16,263 nucleotides of DNA from Strigomonas culicis (GCA_000482145.1 AUXH01000440.1:1-16263); one strand, 5' to 3'. Shown: positions 6,207 through 14,847, numbered from the stretch's first letter. Notes: generated from the letters alone by a model not told the origin. Translations and numbers: made by a program.

Positions 6207-7976
6207 ATGAGCAACCCGTTTACTGGCGTGCCGGGGAGCAGCATGGGCACGTCTGCGGGCCTGCGCCCGGGGACGACCATGCGCCCCGGGAGCCGCATGC
6301 AGGCGGCTGGCATGGGCGGGAGCCTACAGCAGCCCGTCTCCGTGACGGCGGCCGCGCCCATCGCGCGGGAGGGCATGCGCTCCGCCTCGCGCGCAGGCAC
6401 CTCCGCGGGCCCCGGGCGCCAGGTCGGCGACCGCAGCTACTACATCGGGCTGCTGCGGCCCAAGTGCGCGGAGCTGTCGGCCGAGATCGACCGCCTAACG
6501 GAGCAGGAGGAGCTCATCAACAAGAACAGCTCCGTGCTCACGCAGCTGCAGCAGAAGAGCCGGCTGCTGAACGAGGAGATCACGCGGCTGAAGGGCACCC
6601 TCGCGGACGTCAACCTCGGCGTGGAGAACGCGGCCTCGCGCGACGTGAAGGCAGTGAAGCAGCAGTACATGCAGCTGGAGAAGCAGAACGTGGTGAAGCG
6701 CAAGGAGGTCGACGAGCTCTTCCTCGTCGTGAAGAAGGAGGACGACAAGGCGAAGCGCAACGCGGACCTGCTGGAGGAGGAGATGCAGCAGCTCGACAAG
6801 CGCATCCTGGCGGAGAACCAGGACTACGGCATGTACAAGGCGAACCGCGACGAGAACTTCGCGGTGTCGGACCTCGTGCTGGAGCGCCAGCACGAGGTGC
6901 GCATGCTGGCCGCAAAGCAGGATCTGCTCATGGCGCGCCTCGCGCACGACCCCGACAAGAAGCGCGCCGCGGAGACGCTGCGCTCGATCCTGCGGAAGCG
7001 GCGGGAGAAGGAGGAGCTGACGCGCCAGTGCTCGCTCTCCGTGGAGCAGGAGAAGCAGATGCTCATCCAGCAGGTCAAGTCCACGCGCAGCGACATCGAG
7101 GTGCTGGAGCGCCAGGTCAACGACACGCGCGACACGCTGCAGGAATCGCGCGTGCGGCTGAGCGCGCTCGACGAGGAGGTGAAGAACTATAGCGGCGACA
7201 ACGTGCGCGCCTTCCAGGAGCTGCAGGAGCGCGATCAGGAGATGCAGCGGTTCATCGACGAGTACCCGGACCGCGAGAAGGAGGAGTCCAGCCGCATCGA
7301 GGAGGCGGAGAAGAGCATCGCGACGCTGCTGCAGCGCATCTCGCAGGCGCTCGAGCTGCAGCGGCAGATGCCGGCGGAGGGTAACCCCGGCGCGCTGGAG
7401 GCGCTGCACACCGAGGTCGACGCGCGGCGCGACCAGATCAAGAACGACCAGCGCACGCACGAGCGGTTGGAGAAGGAGCTGCTGGAGCGCAAGGCGGAGC
7501 TCGATAAGGTCGCGAACCTCGACAAGAAGATCAAGGAGGAGCTCGAGACCCACTCGACGAAGATGACGGAGCAGCGCGCGGAGATGGAGCAGTACAACGA
7601 CCTAGGCACGCTGCGGGACGAGGTGGAGCAGCTGCGCAAGGACCTGATCGCACAGAAGGCCTACCTCGTGCGCGTGCGGGACACCGGCAAGGTCCAGCTC
7701 CACATGCTCTCTGGCAAGTACGAGACTGACCAGCGACAGCTGCAGTCCGACGAGGTCTACACGACCCTCACGACGCAGGAGCAGAAGCTGCGCATGCTGT
7801 GGCAGTCCACCTTCACACTAGAGGACTTCGTGCGCCTGAGGGAGAAGGACACGCAGTACCTGGCCTCCAAGGCCGCGTCGCTGCGGCTGGTGGATGAGAT
7901 CAACCTGCTGCTGAAGGACCCCGCGCGCCTCGCCGGCCACGCCAGCGGCGCGCCGACCATCAACCTGCAGGAGTAG
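6207..7976 (+). CDS. IFT74: intraflagellar transport protein IFT74 (IFT-B core)
   Basis: 589 residues, close to human IFT74 (600). IFT74 pairs with IFT81 along coiled coils in the IFT-B complex that carries cargo, including tubulin, to the flagellar tip. Residues 1-75 are Gly/Ser/Met/Arg-rich, basic and free of acidic residues until about 55; this matches the flexible basic tail that cooperates with the IFT81 CH domain in tubulin binding. The family motif around 76-100 (RSYYIGLLRPK...EIDRLTEQ) opens an almost continuous coiled coil to about 570. The frame is open upstream to 5967, but codon use switches to GC-rich exactly at the ATG at 6207 and the protein from here matches the family, so I chose this start. 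The sequence TTTCTCCAG ends one base before it. Confidence 0.94.
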   Translation: MSNPFTGVPGSSMGTSAGLRPGTTMRPGSRMQAAGMGGSLQQPVSVTAAAPIAREGMRSASRAGTSAGPGRQVGDRSYYIGLLRPKCAELSAEIDRLTEQEELINKNSSVLTQLQQKSRLLNEEITRLKGTLADVNLGVENAASRDVKAVKQQYMQLEKQNVVKRKEVDELFLVVKKEDDKAKRNADLLEEEMQQLDKRILAENQDYGMYKANRDENFAVSDLVLERQHEVRMLAAKQDLLMARLAHDPDKKRAAETLRSILRKRREKEELTRQCSLSVEQEKQMLIQQVKSTRSDIEVLERQVNDTRDTLQESRVRLSALDEEVKNYSGDNVRAFQELQERDQEMQRFIDEYPDREKEESSRIEEAEKSIATLLQRISQALELQRQMPAEGNPGALEALHTEVDARRDQIKNDQRTHERLEKELLERKAELDKVANLDKKIKEELETHSTKMTEQRAEMEQYNDLGTLRDEVEQLRKDLIAQKAYLVRVRDTGKVQLHMLSGKYETDQRQLQSDEVYTTLTTQEQKLRMLWQSTFTLEDFVRLREKDTQYLASKAASLRLVDEINLLLKDPARLAGHASGAPTINLQE

Positions 7977-8605
7977 CCGCGCTCCGCTTAGAAAAAGGGT
8001 GTGTCTGCAGGAAAGACGAGACGGACACGAATCAATCAATAAATACAAACGAAACAACCAAACACACACACACACACAAAAAGTCAGTAACATGATTTTT
8101 TTTCTTTTTCGGCAGTGCATAATTGATATAACTGTTTTCTTTTTCCTTTCTCCTTTATGTATATATGTATAGAGTTTTTTTTTACCTTGTTTCTTTCCTT
8201 CTCCCGTGTTGGCGCTTCATTTTTTTAAACTTCCTGTAATGATCCTTTTTTACGCAAAATGCAAGAGCGAGAGAAAGAGCGTCAGAAAAGGAATGTAATG
8301 TAAATGGGAAGAAGGTGATGTACGTGGTATTGTGTTTCAAATAGCTTACTACTACTACTGCGTTGTTGTTCAAAACTCCCACTTACTTGTTGGAGCGCCG
8401 TCCGCGCGCCCTTCGCTACAACACACGTTATGTATGTTGATGTCTGCCATTGGGAGACTTTAAGCAATGTGTCATTGCCTTTCACTTTCCTCGTCTTCTT
8501 TTTTTTTCTTGTCCAAAGAGTTTTATCTGTTAAGTGTTCATTGTATTCTCGTAATCAAAAATATTTTTTTCCCTCTTTTCCCTTTCCATACCCGATCTTC
8601 GAACC
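7977..8605 (+). promoter_or_regulatory. intergenic region before FPPS
   Basis: 629 nt without a supported gene. It contains an (AC)8 run at 8062-8077, CTACTACTACTAC-like repeats near 8347-8358, and T-runs. The strongest pyrimidine tract is about 8484-8513, with AG at 8517-8518. A second tract (8566-8588) is followed by no AG before the ATG, so the SL acceptor is probably near 8518 or 8533, giving a 5' UTR of about 70-88 nt. Confidence 0.55.
8062..8078. repeat. (AC)8 microsatellite
   Basis: Eight AC dinucleotides plus one A in the 3' flank of IFT74. Confidence 0.95.
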
Positions 8606-9694
8606 ATGGCGCATATGGACCGCTTTGTGGAGGTGTACAAGGAGATGCAGGCCTTTCTGATGCAGGACATGGCCGCGCACTTCGAGATGGACCCCAACCG
8701 CGAGCGCTACCTCACGCAGATGATGGACACGACCTGCATCGGCGGCAAGTACAACCGCGGCCTGTGCGTCGTAGACGTGGCGGAGCAGATGGCGAAGGAG
8801 CGCGGCGTGAGTGAGGCGGAGCTGGAGCGCATCCTCCACGACGCGTGCGTGTGCGGGTGGATGATCGAGATGCTGCAGGCGCACTTCCTCGTCGAGGACG
8901 ACATCATGGACCACAGCAAGACGCGCCGCGGCAAGCCGTGCTGGTACCTGCACCCCGGCGTCACGGCGCAGGTCGCCATCAACGACGGGCTCATCCTCCT
9001 CGCGTGGGCGACGGAGGCCGCCACGCACTTCTTCGCGGAGCGCCCCTTCCTCGCGCAGGTGCTGCGCGCCTTCCACCGCGTGGACCTCATCACGACGATC
9101 GGCCAGCTCTACGACGTCACGTCGATGGTGGACAGTGGTATGCTGGACGCGCACGTCGAGCGCTCGAACACGGCCGACTACGTCGAGTACACGACGTTCA
9201 ACTACAACCGCATCGTGAAGCACAAGACGGCGTACTACACGTACTGGCTGCCGCTGCAGATGGGCCTCATCGTCAGCGAGACGACCGACCGCGTGGACGC
9301 GACACAGCTCCACGAAGTGGCGATGCGCATGGGCGAGTACTTCCAGGTGCAGGACGACGTCATGGACGCCTTCACGCCGCCGGAGAAGCTCGGCAAGATC
9401 GGCATGGACATCGAGGATGCCAAGTGCTCATGGCTCGCCACCACCTTCCTCGAGTCCGCGAGCGAAGCGCAGATCCAGACCTTCAAGGCCAACTACGGCG
9501 TCAACGACGCGGAGAAGGTGGCGGTCATCAAACAGCTGTACCGCGACACGGACCTGCTGGGCAAGTTCAAGCAGTACGAGGAGGGCGTTGTCGCGGCCGT
9601 GGAGGGCATCATCCAGGCGATGGAGGGGTCATCGCCCTTCTTCGCCGAGAGCGTCAGGACGCTCTGGGGCAAGACGTACAAGCGCGAGAAGTAA
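8606..9694 (+). CDS. FPPS: farnesyl pyrophosphate synthase
   Basis: 362 residues, the same length as Trypanosoma cruzi FPPS. It condenses dimethylallyl/isopentenyl and geranyl diphosphates with isopentenyl diphosphate to farnesyl diphosphate, feeding sterol, ubiquinone, dolichol and prenylation pathways; it is the target of nitrogen bisphosphonates. The first Asp-rich motif is DDIMD (98-102) and the second is DDVMD (250-254), both intact. GGKYNRG (46-52) supplies the diphosphate-binding Lys/Arg. His93-Phe94 in front of the first motif fits a C15-specific pocket. KIGMDIEDAKCSW (264-276) is the conserved block after the second motif. The C-terminus is basic (KREK), as expected for closure over the active site. 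There is no targeting peptide, and trypanosomatid FPPS is generally cytosolic. The ATG at 8606 gives the expected family N-terminus. Confidence 0.97.
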   Translation: MAHMDRFVEVYKEMQAFLMQDMAAHFEMDPNRERYLTQMMDTTCIGGKYNRGLCVVDVAEQMAKERGVSEAELERILHDACVCGWMIEMLQAHFLVEDDIMDHSKTRRGKPCWYLHPGVTAQVAINDGLILLAWATEAATHFFAERPFLAQVLRAFHRVDLITTIGQLYDVTSMVDSGMLDAHVERSNTADYVEYTTFNYNRIVKHKTAYYTYWLPLQMGLIVSETTDRVDATQLHEVAMRMGEYFQVQDDVMDAFTPPEKLGKIGMDIEDAKCSWLATTFLESASEAQIQTFKANYGVNDAEKVAVIKQLYRDTDLLGKFKQYEEGVVAAVEGIIQAMEGSSPFFAESVRTLWGKTYKREK

Positions 9695-10268
9695 GCGCGG
9701 CCCTCACGCATACACGGTACACCAACGCCACCACTTGTCACGGATATACGCATAAACGTGAGGCTGCGGCATGCGAGTGCACACATCTATCGACCTATAT
9801 ACCTACGTGTGTGTGTATGTATGTATGTATTGCCCTTCTATCACTTGCTGTGAAGTGGTTGCCTTTCTTCGTTCCTTCGCTCCACGAAGATGCGTCGTTT
9901 ATTTTGAGGAAAACATCTAATCTCTTTTTTTCTTAATCATAATACTCAGATACGAGTGCTGTCGGTCTCTCTTAAATATATTTTTCCTTTTTTTTTGTTA
10001 CCTTTTATACCTCTGTTGGGTTCCTTGTTAACCTCCACTGTATGTATAAGTGGACAGCTATCTATCTCTAAATGACGGTTTGCTCCCTTTCCTTTCCTCG
10101 CATGAAAAGAACGTAGAGAAAGGATCTCTCAAATCAGAAGGGAATATTCACGGTGCTCTCTGTTTCTCTTGGGCACCGGTCGATTGTGTAGGACGGATCT
10201 TTCCTCTTTGTTTTCTCTTTTTTGCTTTATCATTACCTCCCTTCCTGACGTTGTGACGGCGCTGTGTG
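9695..10268 (+). promoter_or_regulatory. intergenic region before the DHHC gene
   Basis: 574 nt without a supported gene. There is a GT/ATGT microsatellite at 9807-9830 and T-runs near 9924 and 9979. The pyrimidine tract at about 10199-10249 is not followed by AG before the ATG at 10269, so the likely SL acceptor is the AG at 10188-10189 (after the tract near 10155-10170) or one further upstream. Confidence 0.5.
9807..9830. repeat. GT / ATGT compound microsatellite
   Basis: A short GT run passes into ATGT units in the 3' flank of FPPS. Confidence 0.9.
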
Positions 10269-11321
10269 ATGGGGTGCTGCTCGACTCTGGACCCCGACGG
10301 CGAGTGGCGTGACGTCTACGACGACCCGGTCCGCCCGCGCCGCAACGGCTGGGAGTGCCCGCCAGACTTTCTGCAGATCTGCTCCTGGACGCTCATCATC
10401 GTCATCGCGGTGCTGCACTACACGATGCAGATTGCATTCATGGAGGGTGTACTGTTCCTCGTCACTATAGTCATCACCTCCTGCTGCGTCGGCTGCATCG
10501 TCGTCTCCAAGATCACGCTGGAGCTGTACCATCAGGAGGACCCGGTCGTCTTTCGGAAGGACCTGCCACGCCTCGAGAGCGAGGACCTGGCGGAGGAGAA
10601 CGCCCCGGAGGGGATGGAGCCGTGCGTCTTCTGCCGCCGCTTTGTGTCCAAGGGCAGCAAGCACTGTAGCGTGTGCGACAAGTGCGTCCCCGGCTTCGAT
10701 CACCACTGCCGTTGGCTCAACAGTTGCGTCGGCGTGAAGAACTATCGGCTCTTCGCCTTCTTCATGGCCAGCGCCTTCGTGGGCATGATGTGGGTGATCG
10801 CCATCTCGCTCTACACCATTATTGTGTGCCTGCGCGACAGGGACGCGTTCGAGGCGGCGCACATGCGCGGCCACCCGTACTACAGCCCCCGCCACGCCTT
10901 CCCCGCCATCGTCGTGTTCAACTTTGTGTGCCTCGGCCTCAGCTGCATGGGCGCCGTCGCCGTGGGGAAGCTCATCTTCTTCCACGTCTACCTCCACCGC
11001 ACCCACCAGACGACGTACGAGCACATCCTCAAGAAGCGGCAGCGGCAGAAGGAGCGCGGCGAGTACCACCAGGCGCACCCACAGGTGGAGGAGGGCTGCT
11101 GCGCCTGCGTCGCCCTCAAGCGCCGCCGCGATTTCAAGCGACACTCCAAGATGAAGGCCGCCGCGGCCGCGGAGGCGGCGGCGGCGGCGCCGCGGCAGGA
11201 CTACGAGCCGTACGACGAGACGCACGGCACTGTCTCCGACGCCGGCAACACGGAGACGGGCGTCTTAAGCGCGACGGGGACGTGGGCGTCGCACCACGGC
11301 GAGCCCGTGCCGGCGCGGTAG
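10269..11321 (+). CDS. DHHC-type palmitoyl S-acyltransferase
   Basis: 350 residues. It transfers palmitate to Cys of substrate proteins at membranes. Four hydrophobic segments are visible (about 36-57, 59-82, 160-188, 211-240). The zinc-binding DHHC-CRD lies between the second and third: C119-x2-C122, H132-C133, C136, C139, then D144-H145-H146-C147 with C147 the acyl acceptor, and C153. The family TTxE motif is TTYE (248-251) after the last membrane segment. Unusual features: the N-terminus is MGCCS, a good N-myristoylation (Gly2) plus Cys3/Cys4 acylation pattern, and the cytosolic tail has a second Cys cluster (EGCCAC, 276-280) followed by a basic stretch and an Ala-rich run. A GTG three bases upstream is in frame, but ATG at 10269 is the sensible start. 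Substrates and compartment cannot be told from sequence. Confidence 0.95.
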   Translation: MGCCSTLDPDGEWRDVYDDPVRPRRNGWECPPDFLQICSWTLIIVIAVLHYTMQIAFMEGVLFLVTIVITSCCVGCIVVSKITLELYHQEDPVVFRKDLPRLESEDLAEENAPEGMEPCVFCRRFVSKGSKHCSVCDKCVPGFDHHCRWLNSCVGVKNYRLFAFFMASAFVGMMWVIAISLYTIIVCLRDRDAFEAAHMRGHPYYSPRHAFPAIVVFNFVCLGLSCMGAVAVGKLIFFHVYLHRTHQTTYEHILKKRQRQKERGEYHQAHPQVEEGCCACVALKRRRDFKRHSKMKAAAAAEAAAAAPRQDYEPYDETHGTVSDAGNTETGVLSATGTWASHHGEPVPAR

Positions 11322-12130
11322 CACGTGGGCCGCTCTCATTGCTCTGATGCTGGACACACATCGTCTTTCCCTTTTTGTCTTCGTCCCTCCCCACAGTGTC
11401 CTTCGTTCCATCATCGTCTGTATCCGGTAGCGCGTGCTTGTCGTCGTGCTGGCGGCGGCCACCACTGCACGGAGACCCGGTGTGGGCAGCGGCCTCCTCA
11501 TCCATTTGGAAACAACAAGAGGTGTTTTTCTTGTCTATCCATGTGCGCTGTCAATTTTTCCACCGCCGTGCGGTGGTCGCATCTGACGAAGGATTTATGA
11601 CATTCCTACGTGAGAGCGCATATGGAGACGGACCCTTCCCTTAAACAGTGGAGAAGAAGGGAAGGAAGGCGATGAGACGGGAAAGCATGTGCAGAAACGA
11701 GTTTTTTTTTTGTCTATACGATTAAACTCTTTCTCTCTTGTTCTTCTTCTTTTTTTGTAACAAAAGTTATTACTCGATTGTTGTCGGGCTTCCGCTTTCC
11801 GACGTCTGAACAGGACACCATCGCCAAAGTAAAACAATCAGTGTTCAGTCAAATTAGCGGTAATTCTAACCTGGATGCGCATTGGAATCTTTTGTTGTTA
11901 GTCAGCACATTTTGAGTTTTGCGAGACGCTTTTTTTTTTTTTGTTGCATCTGCTTTTGCGTTGTGTATTCTTTTTTTGTCCCCTTTCTTTTGTTTTCCTT
12001 CTCTCTCTGTCTGCGTCTGAAAGAGACACCTCCTCCTTCTTTCCCCCCTCTCTCTCTTCTACGGGTCTGGAGTTGTAAGTCCGTTAGAAACCGCTCCGTG
12101 TTGCTGCCCGGTACGCCCTACCGTCAGCAC
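11322..12130 (+). promoter_or_regulatory. intergenic region before the methyltransferase gene
   Basis: 809 nt. The first 300 nt are moderately GC-rich and carry short open frames that lack good start codons and family features; I do not call them genes. From about 11700 the sequence is T-rich, with tracts at 11701-11711, 11728-11757, 11931-11942 and 11967-12059. AGs after the last tract (for example 12071-12072) are candidate SL acceptors for the gene at 12131. The methyltransferase frame is open upstream to 11882, but that part is translated T-rich DNA. Confidence 0.5.
11560..11576. other. GC-rich hairpin in the 3' flank of the DHHC gene
   Basis: CCACCGC (11560-11566), loop CGT, GCGGTGG (11570-11576): a perfect 7-bp stem preceded by a short T-run. 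As RNA it would be a stable hairpin in the probable 3' UTR. Its function is unknown. Confidence 0.45.
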
Positions 12131-13795
12131 ATGCTCTCTGGCGCCCCCCATCTCTGGATGCGAGGCGCGCCCTCCCCGGGCCGCCGCGCGTGTCGGCCTG
12201 CCGGTCTGCTCACACGCAGCCGCCCCCTCCTGTGCCGGCCGCCGCCGCCGCCGGTGGTGGCCCCCGCCGAGCGCGCGGTGCTGCCGCGCGAGCACATCGC
12301 GCGCGACGTGGGGCCCGCCGCCGGTGGCCGGCCGCCGCCGGCGGGGGTGCCCACCATCGTCTCCTCGAGCCGCGACGTCACGTCGGCGGGCTACCTGGGG
12401 GAGGTGGCCGCGGTGCTCGAGGAGCGGCGCGTCGCGCGGCAGACGAAGCTCTTCGAGGGCCTCCTTGTCTTCGAGGGCGGCGCGCTCGCGGACCATGACA
12501 CGCTGGGCACCGAGCTCATCATGCGCGACTTTGTGCACTTTGCGCTGTACCACCACCGCTGGGGGTACTACCCGAAGCTGTACCGCAAGTACCGGCAGCT
12601 CATGACGACGGGCTACTTCGACCCCATCCCCTTCGGCTCCATGCGCAGCCAGACCGACTACGAACACTATGTGAACCGCATGCACGAGCAGACACCCGGC
12701 TTCGTGACACCGACGCAGCTGTTCCAGCCCTACTACGGGTGGGTCCTCGCGGAGTACATGGTGACGACAATGCGCGCGCGCTTCGACCCGCGAGAGCCGC
12801 TCGTCATCTACGACGTGGGCGCCGGCACGGGGGCGCTCGCGGTGTCGCTGTTGGACTACCTGGCGGAGCACTTCCCGGAGGTGTACCGGCGCTGCGAGTA
12901 CCACGTCATTGAGCAGAACCCGTACCTCATCCAGTCTCTGCGCCGTAAGCTGGTGCACCACTACCACCACGTGCGCGTGCACCACCTCTCCATGCTGAAC
13001 TGGCGCCAGGCCGAGCCGCGGCGCTGCATCGTACTCGGCGTGGAGCTGCTGTCGGGGCTGCCGCACGACTGTGTGCTGTGGGACACGCACGGCGTGTGCA
13101 GCGAACACTGGTTCCGCTTCAAGCAGCGGGACAACCTGTCCAGCGCGCGCGAGTGGTACCCGCCGCTGCGCGACCCGCTGCTGCTGCGCTACCTCCGCTA
13201 CCTGAACTGGCTGCAGGAGGAGAGCTACCACAGCCTCAAGGTGCTCTGCCTCACCGGCGGCCGCGAGACGCTCGACCCGCCGCCCTTCACCAGCCTCGAG
13301 CCGCACGAGGACGACACGCCGCTCATCTACTTCTCAAAGATGCTGTGGGTGCACAGCCCGTTCAACACCGCCTGGGTGCCGACCGCACAGATGCTGCTGC
13401 TGGAGACCCTCGCGGAGTACTTCCCGCGGCACCACGCCTTCTTCGCCGACTGGGCCGCCGTGCGGCAGGGCCTGCCGGGGTACAACGCGCCGGTGCTGCA
13501 GGTGAAGATGCGCGTCGCGAAGGACATCTTCCTGCGCCGGCCCATCGATGCGCTGCACACCAACGCGGGGATGGTGGACATGTGCTTCCCGACCGACTTC
13601 GACCACCTTGCGACTGTCTACCGCGCCGTGTGCGGGCGGGAGAAGGAAGTCACGAACATGAGCCACCCGCAGTTCTGGCAGACCTACGGCGGCGACAAGA
13701 CGGCGCTCTTCACCACCAAGAGTGGGTTCAACCCGCTCGTGGAGGACTTCAAACCGTTCCGCGTCTTCGCGACCCACCACCCACCGGAGCTGTGA
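12131..13795 (+). CDS. NDUFAF7: mitochondrial MidA/NDUFAF7-like SAM-dependent methyltransferase
   Basis: 554 residues. The family (formerly DUF185) includes human NDUFAF7, which dimethylates an Arg of complex I subunit NDUFS2 during assembly in the mitochondrial matrix. Residues 1-37 are Arg-rich with no acidic residue (MLSGAPHLWMRGAPS...), a good mitochondrial presequence. A Pro/Ala-rich stretch runs to about 75. The methyltransferase region starts with DFVHFALYHHRWGYYPK (133-149), then GYFDPIPFGS (161-170) and FVTPTQLF (191-198), which line up with the family's YY...PFG...F-(I/V)-T-x-P/S start. SAM motif I is IYDVGAGTGAL (226-236); HVIEQNP (258-264) is the motif II acidic region; VLGVELLSGLPHD (301-313) replaces the usual N-E-x-x-D-A-L-P motif. 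The protein is longer and more divergent than human NDUFAF7 (441). ATG 12131 is the first Met of the frame. Assignment to the family is fairly safe; the exact substrate is inferred. Confidence 0.75.
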   Translation: MLSGAPHLWMRGAPSPGRRACRPAGLLTRSRPLLCRPPPPPVVAPAERAVLPREHIARDVGPAAGGRPPPAGVPTIVSSSRDVTSAGYLGEVAAVLEERRVARQTKLFEGLLVFEGGALADHDTLGTELIMRDFVHFALYHHRWGYYPKLYRKYRQLMTTGYFDPIPFGSMRSQTDYEHYVNRMHEQTPGFVTPTQLFQPYYGWVLAEYMVTTMRARFDPREPLVIYDVGAGTGALAVSLLDYLAEHFPEVYRRCEYHVIEQNPYLIQSLRRKLVHHYHHVRVHHLSMLNWRQAEPRRCIVLGVELLSGLPHDCVLWDTHGVCSEHWFRFKQRDNLSSAREWYPPLRDPLLLRYLRYLNWLQEESYHSLKVLCLTGGRETLDPPPFTSLEPHEDDTPLIYFSKMLWVHSPFNTAWVPTAQMLLLETLAEYFPRHHAFFADWAAVRQGLPGYNAPVLQVKMRVAKDIFLRRPIDALHTNAGMVDMCFPTDFDHLATVYRAVCGREKEVTNMSHPQFWQTYGGDKTALFTTKSGFNPLVEDFKPFRVFATHHPPEL

Positions 13796-14422
13796 CGCCC
13801 GGCGGCGGTGGAGGCCACGCCAACCCTTCTTGTTTTCACATACGTCCTAACAAAGCATAACGACACGTAGAGGCACTGGAGACCATACAGTGCACAGGGA
13901 AACAAAAAAGCAAATGATGCAACCATGATGCAATAAAACACGCACCCACACCTCTGTGTTCTTAATTTTTTGCGTAGTATTTGTTTGCGCTCTGTTTCTC
14001 TATTTCCTCTTCTATATCACGTGGTATTTTACTATCATCATCATCCTTATTATTATTGTTATTATTATACATAATTGTTTCGTGTGTCACTGTTTTCCCT
14101 TTTGAAAGCAGAATTGTATCTTTCTTTTTCTCTCCTCCAACTTCCTCTCTCTTTTTTTAATTATTATTATGGTTTTACCTTTCATCTACAACTACCGTCC
14201 TTTTCACTGAAACAGTAGAAGCAATCCATAAGAAAGGTACTTTTTCTCCTTTTTCTTTTTTTTTAGAGACGTTAAACAAAGATCCCATTAACGAAAAAAA
14301 GGGACGGATAGGCTTTTGGCTGCACGGACACTATTTGCAACTACTACTACTTCACTACGCAATTTGTTTTGTTGCCATCGCCTATTTATCATTTTTTTCT
14401 CACTTTTAGAATACTCAAAATA

Positions 14423-14425
<3 letters not shown>

Positions 14426-14453
<28 letters not shown>
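14426..14453. repeat. (AC)14 microsatellite
   Basis: A perfect run of 14 AC dinucleotides in the last intergenic region. Confidence 0.98.
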
Positions 14454-14538
14454 GACGTTTTTTTCCTTCTCGTTTTGGTTCCTACACTACAAAGCAATAT
14501 TGTTAGTTTTTTACATACTAAGGTGAGATCAACTGTCA

Positions 14539-14564
14539 ATATATATATATATATATATATATAT
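14539..14564. repeat. (AT)13 microsatellite
   Basis: A perfect run of 13 AT dinucleotides, 85 bp after the (AC)14 run. It is self-complementary and can extrude as a hairpin. Confidence 0.98.
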
Positions 14565-14847
14565 TGCTTTTTGTCTTCTCATTTTTTTGCATTTCCTTTT
14601 CTTTATTTTTGCTTTGCCCTTGGAAAGGTTGCATCTTACGTATTTGTATAGTTCTTTTGTTCTTCTTCATTTTGGTGAGCAATCGTTTTATTTGTTTCAT
14701 TGGTTTCCTTCTGCTTCTCCCTCTGACAAATAATTGCAGCAGAGTGGATCGAATTCCGTAGCGCTCACGTTTTTTTTTTTGGCTGAAAAAAGAAAAGACT
14801 GCTTCTCTCGACGGATTGAATAACCTTCGCTACCGCGCCACATTCCG

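Larger units (their letters stand above)
13796..14847 (+). promoter_or_regulatory. long AT-rich intergenic region with microsatellites
   Basis: 1052 nt, the longest spacer in the window, with no supported gene. It holds ATC and TTA triplet repeats near 14034-14068, an (AC)14 run at 14426-14453 and an (AT)13 run at 14539-14564. Pyrimidine tracts occur at about 14240-14264, 14567-14610 and 14650-14665, and a T-run at about 14769-14780. AGs after the T-run (near 14794-14798) are candidate SL acceptors for the gene at 14848. I found no tRNA, snRNA or convincing snoRNA in it. Confidence 0.55.

Noticed and set aside
10266..10268. GTG start one codon upstream of the DHHC gene
   Set aside because: Nuclear trypanosomatid genes start with ATG; 10269 gives the MGCC terminus.
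11325..11644. Short open frames in the 3' flank of the DHHC gene
   Set aside because: They mostly lack an ATG start, have no coding-like composition matching the neighbours, and show no recognisable domain.
11882..12130. Upstream in-frame extension of the methyltransferase gene, with an apparent hydrophobic N-terminus
   Set aside because: It begins with TTG, not ATG; the hydrophobic stretch is translated polypyrimidine DNA. The first ATG (12131) gives a good mitochondrial presequence.
14744..14760. tRNA B-box-like string (GGATCGAATTCC)
   Set aside because: It does not match GGTTCGANTCC exactly, and no T stem, anticodon arm or acceptor stem can be built around it.
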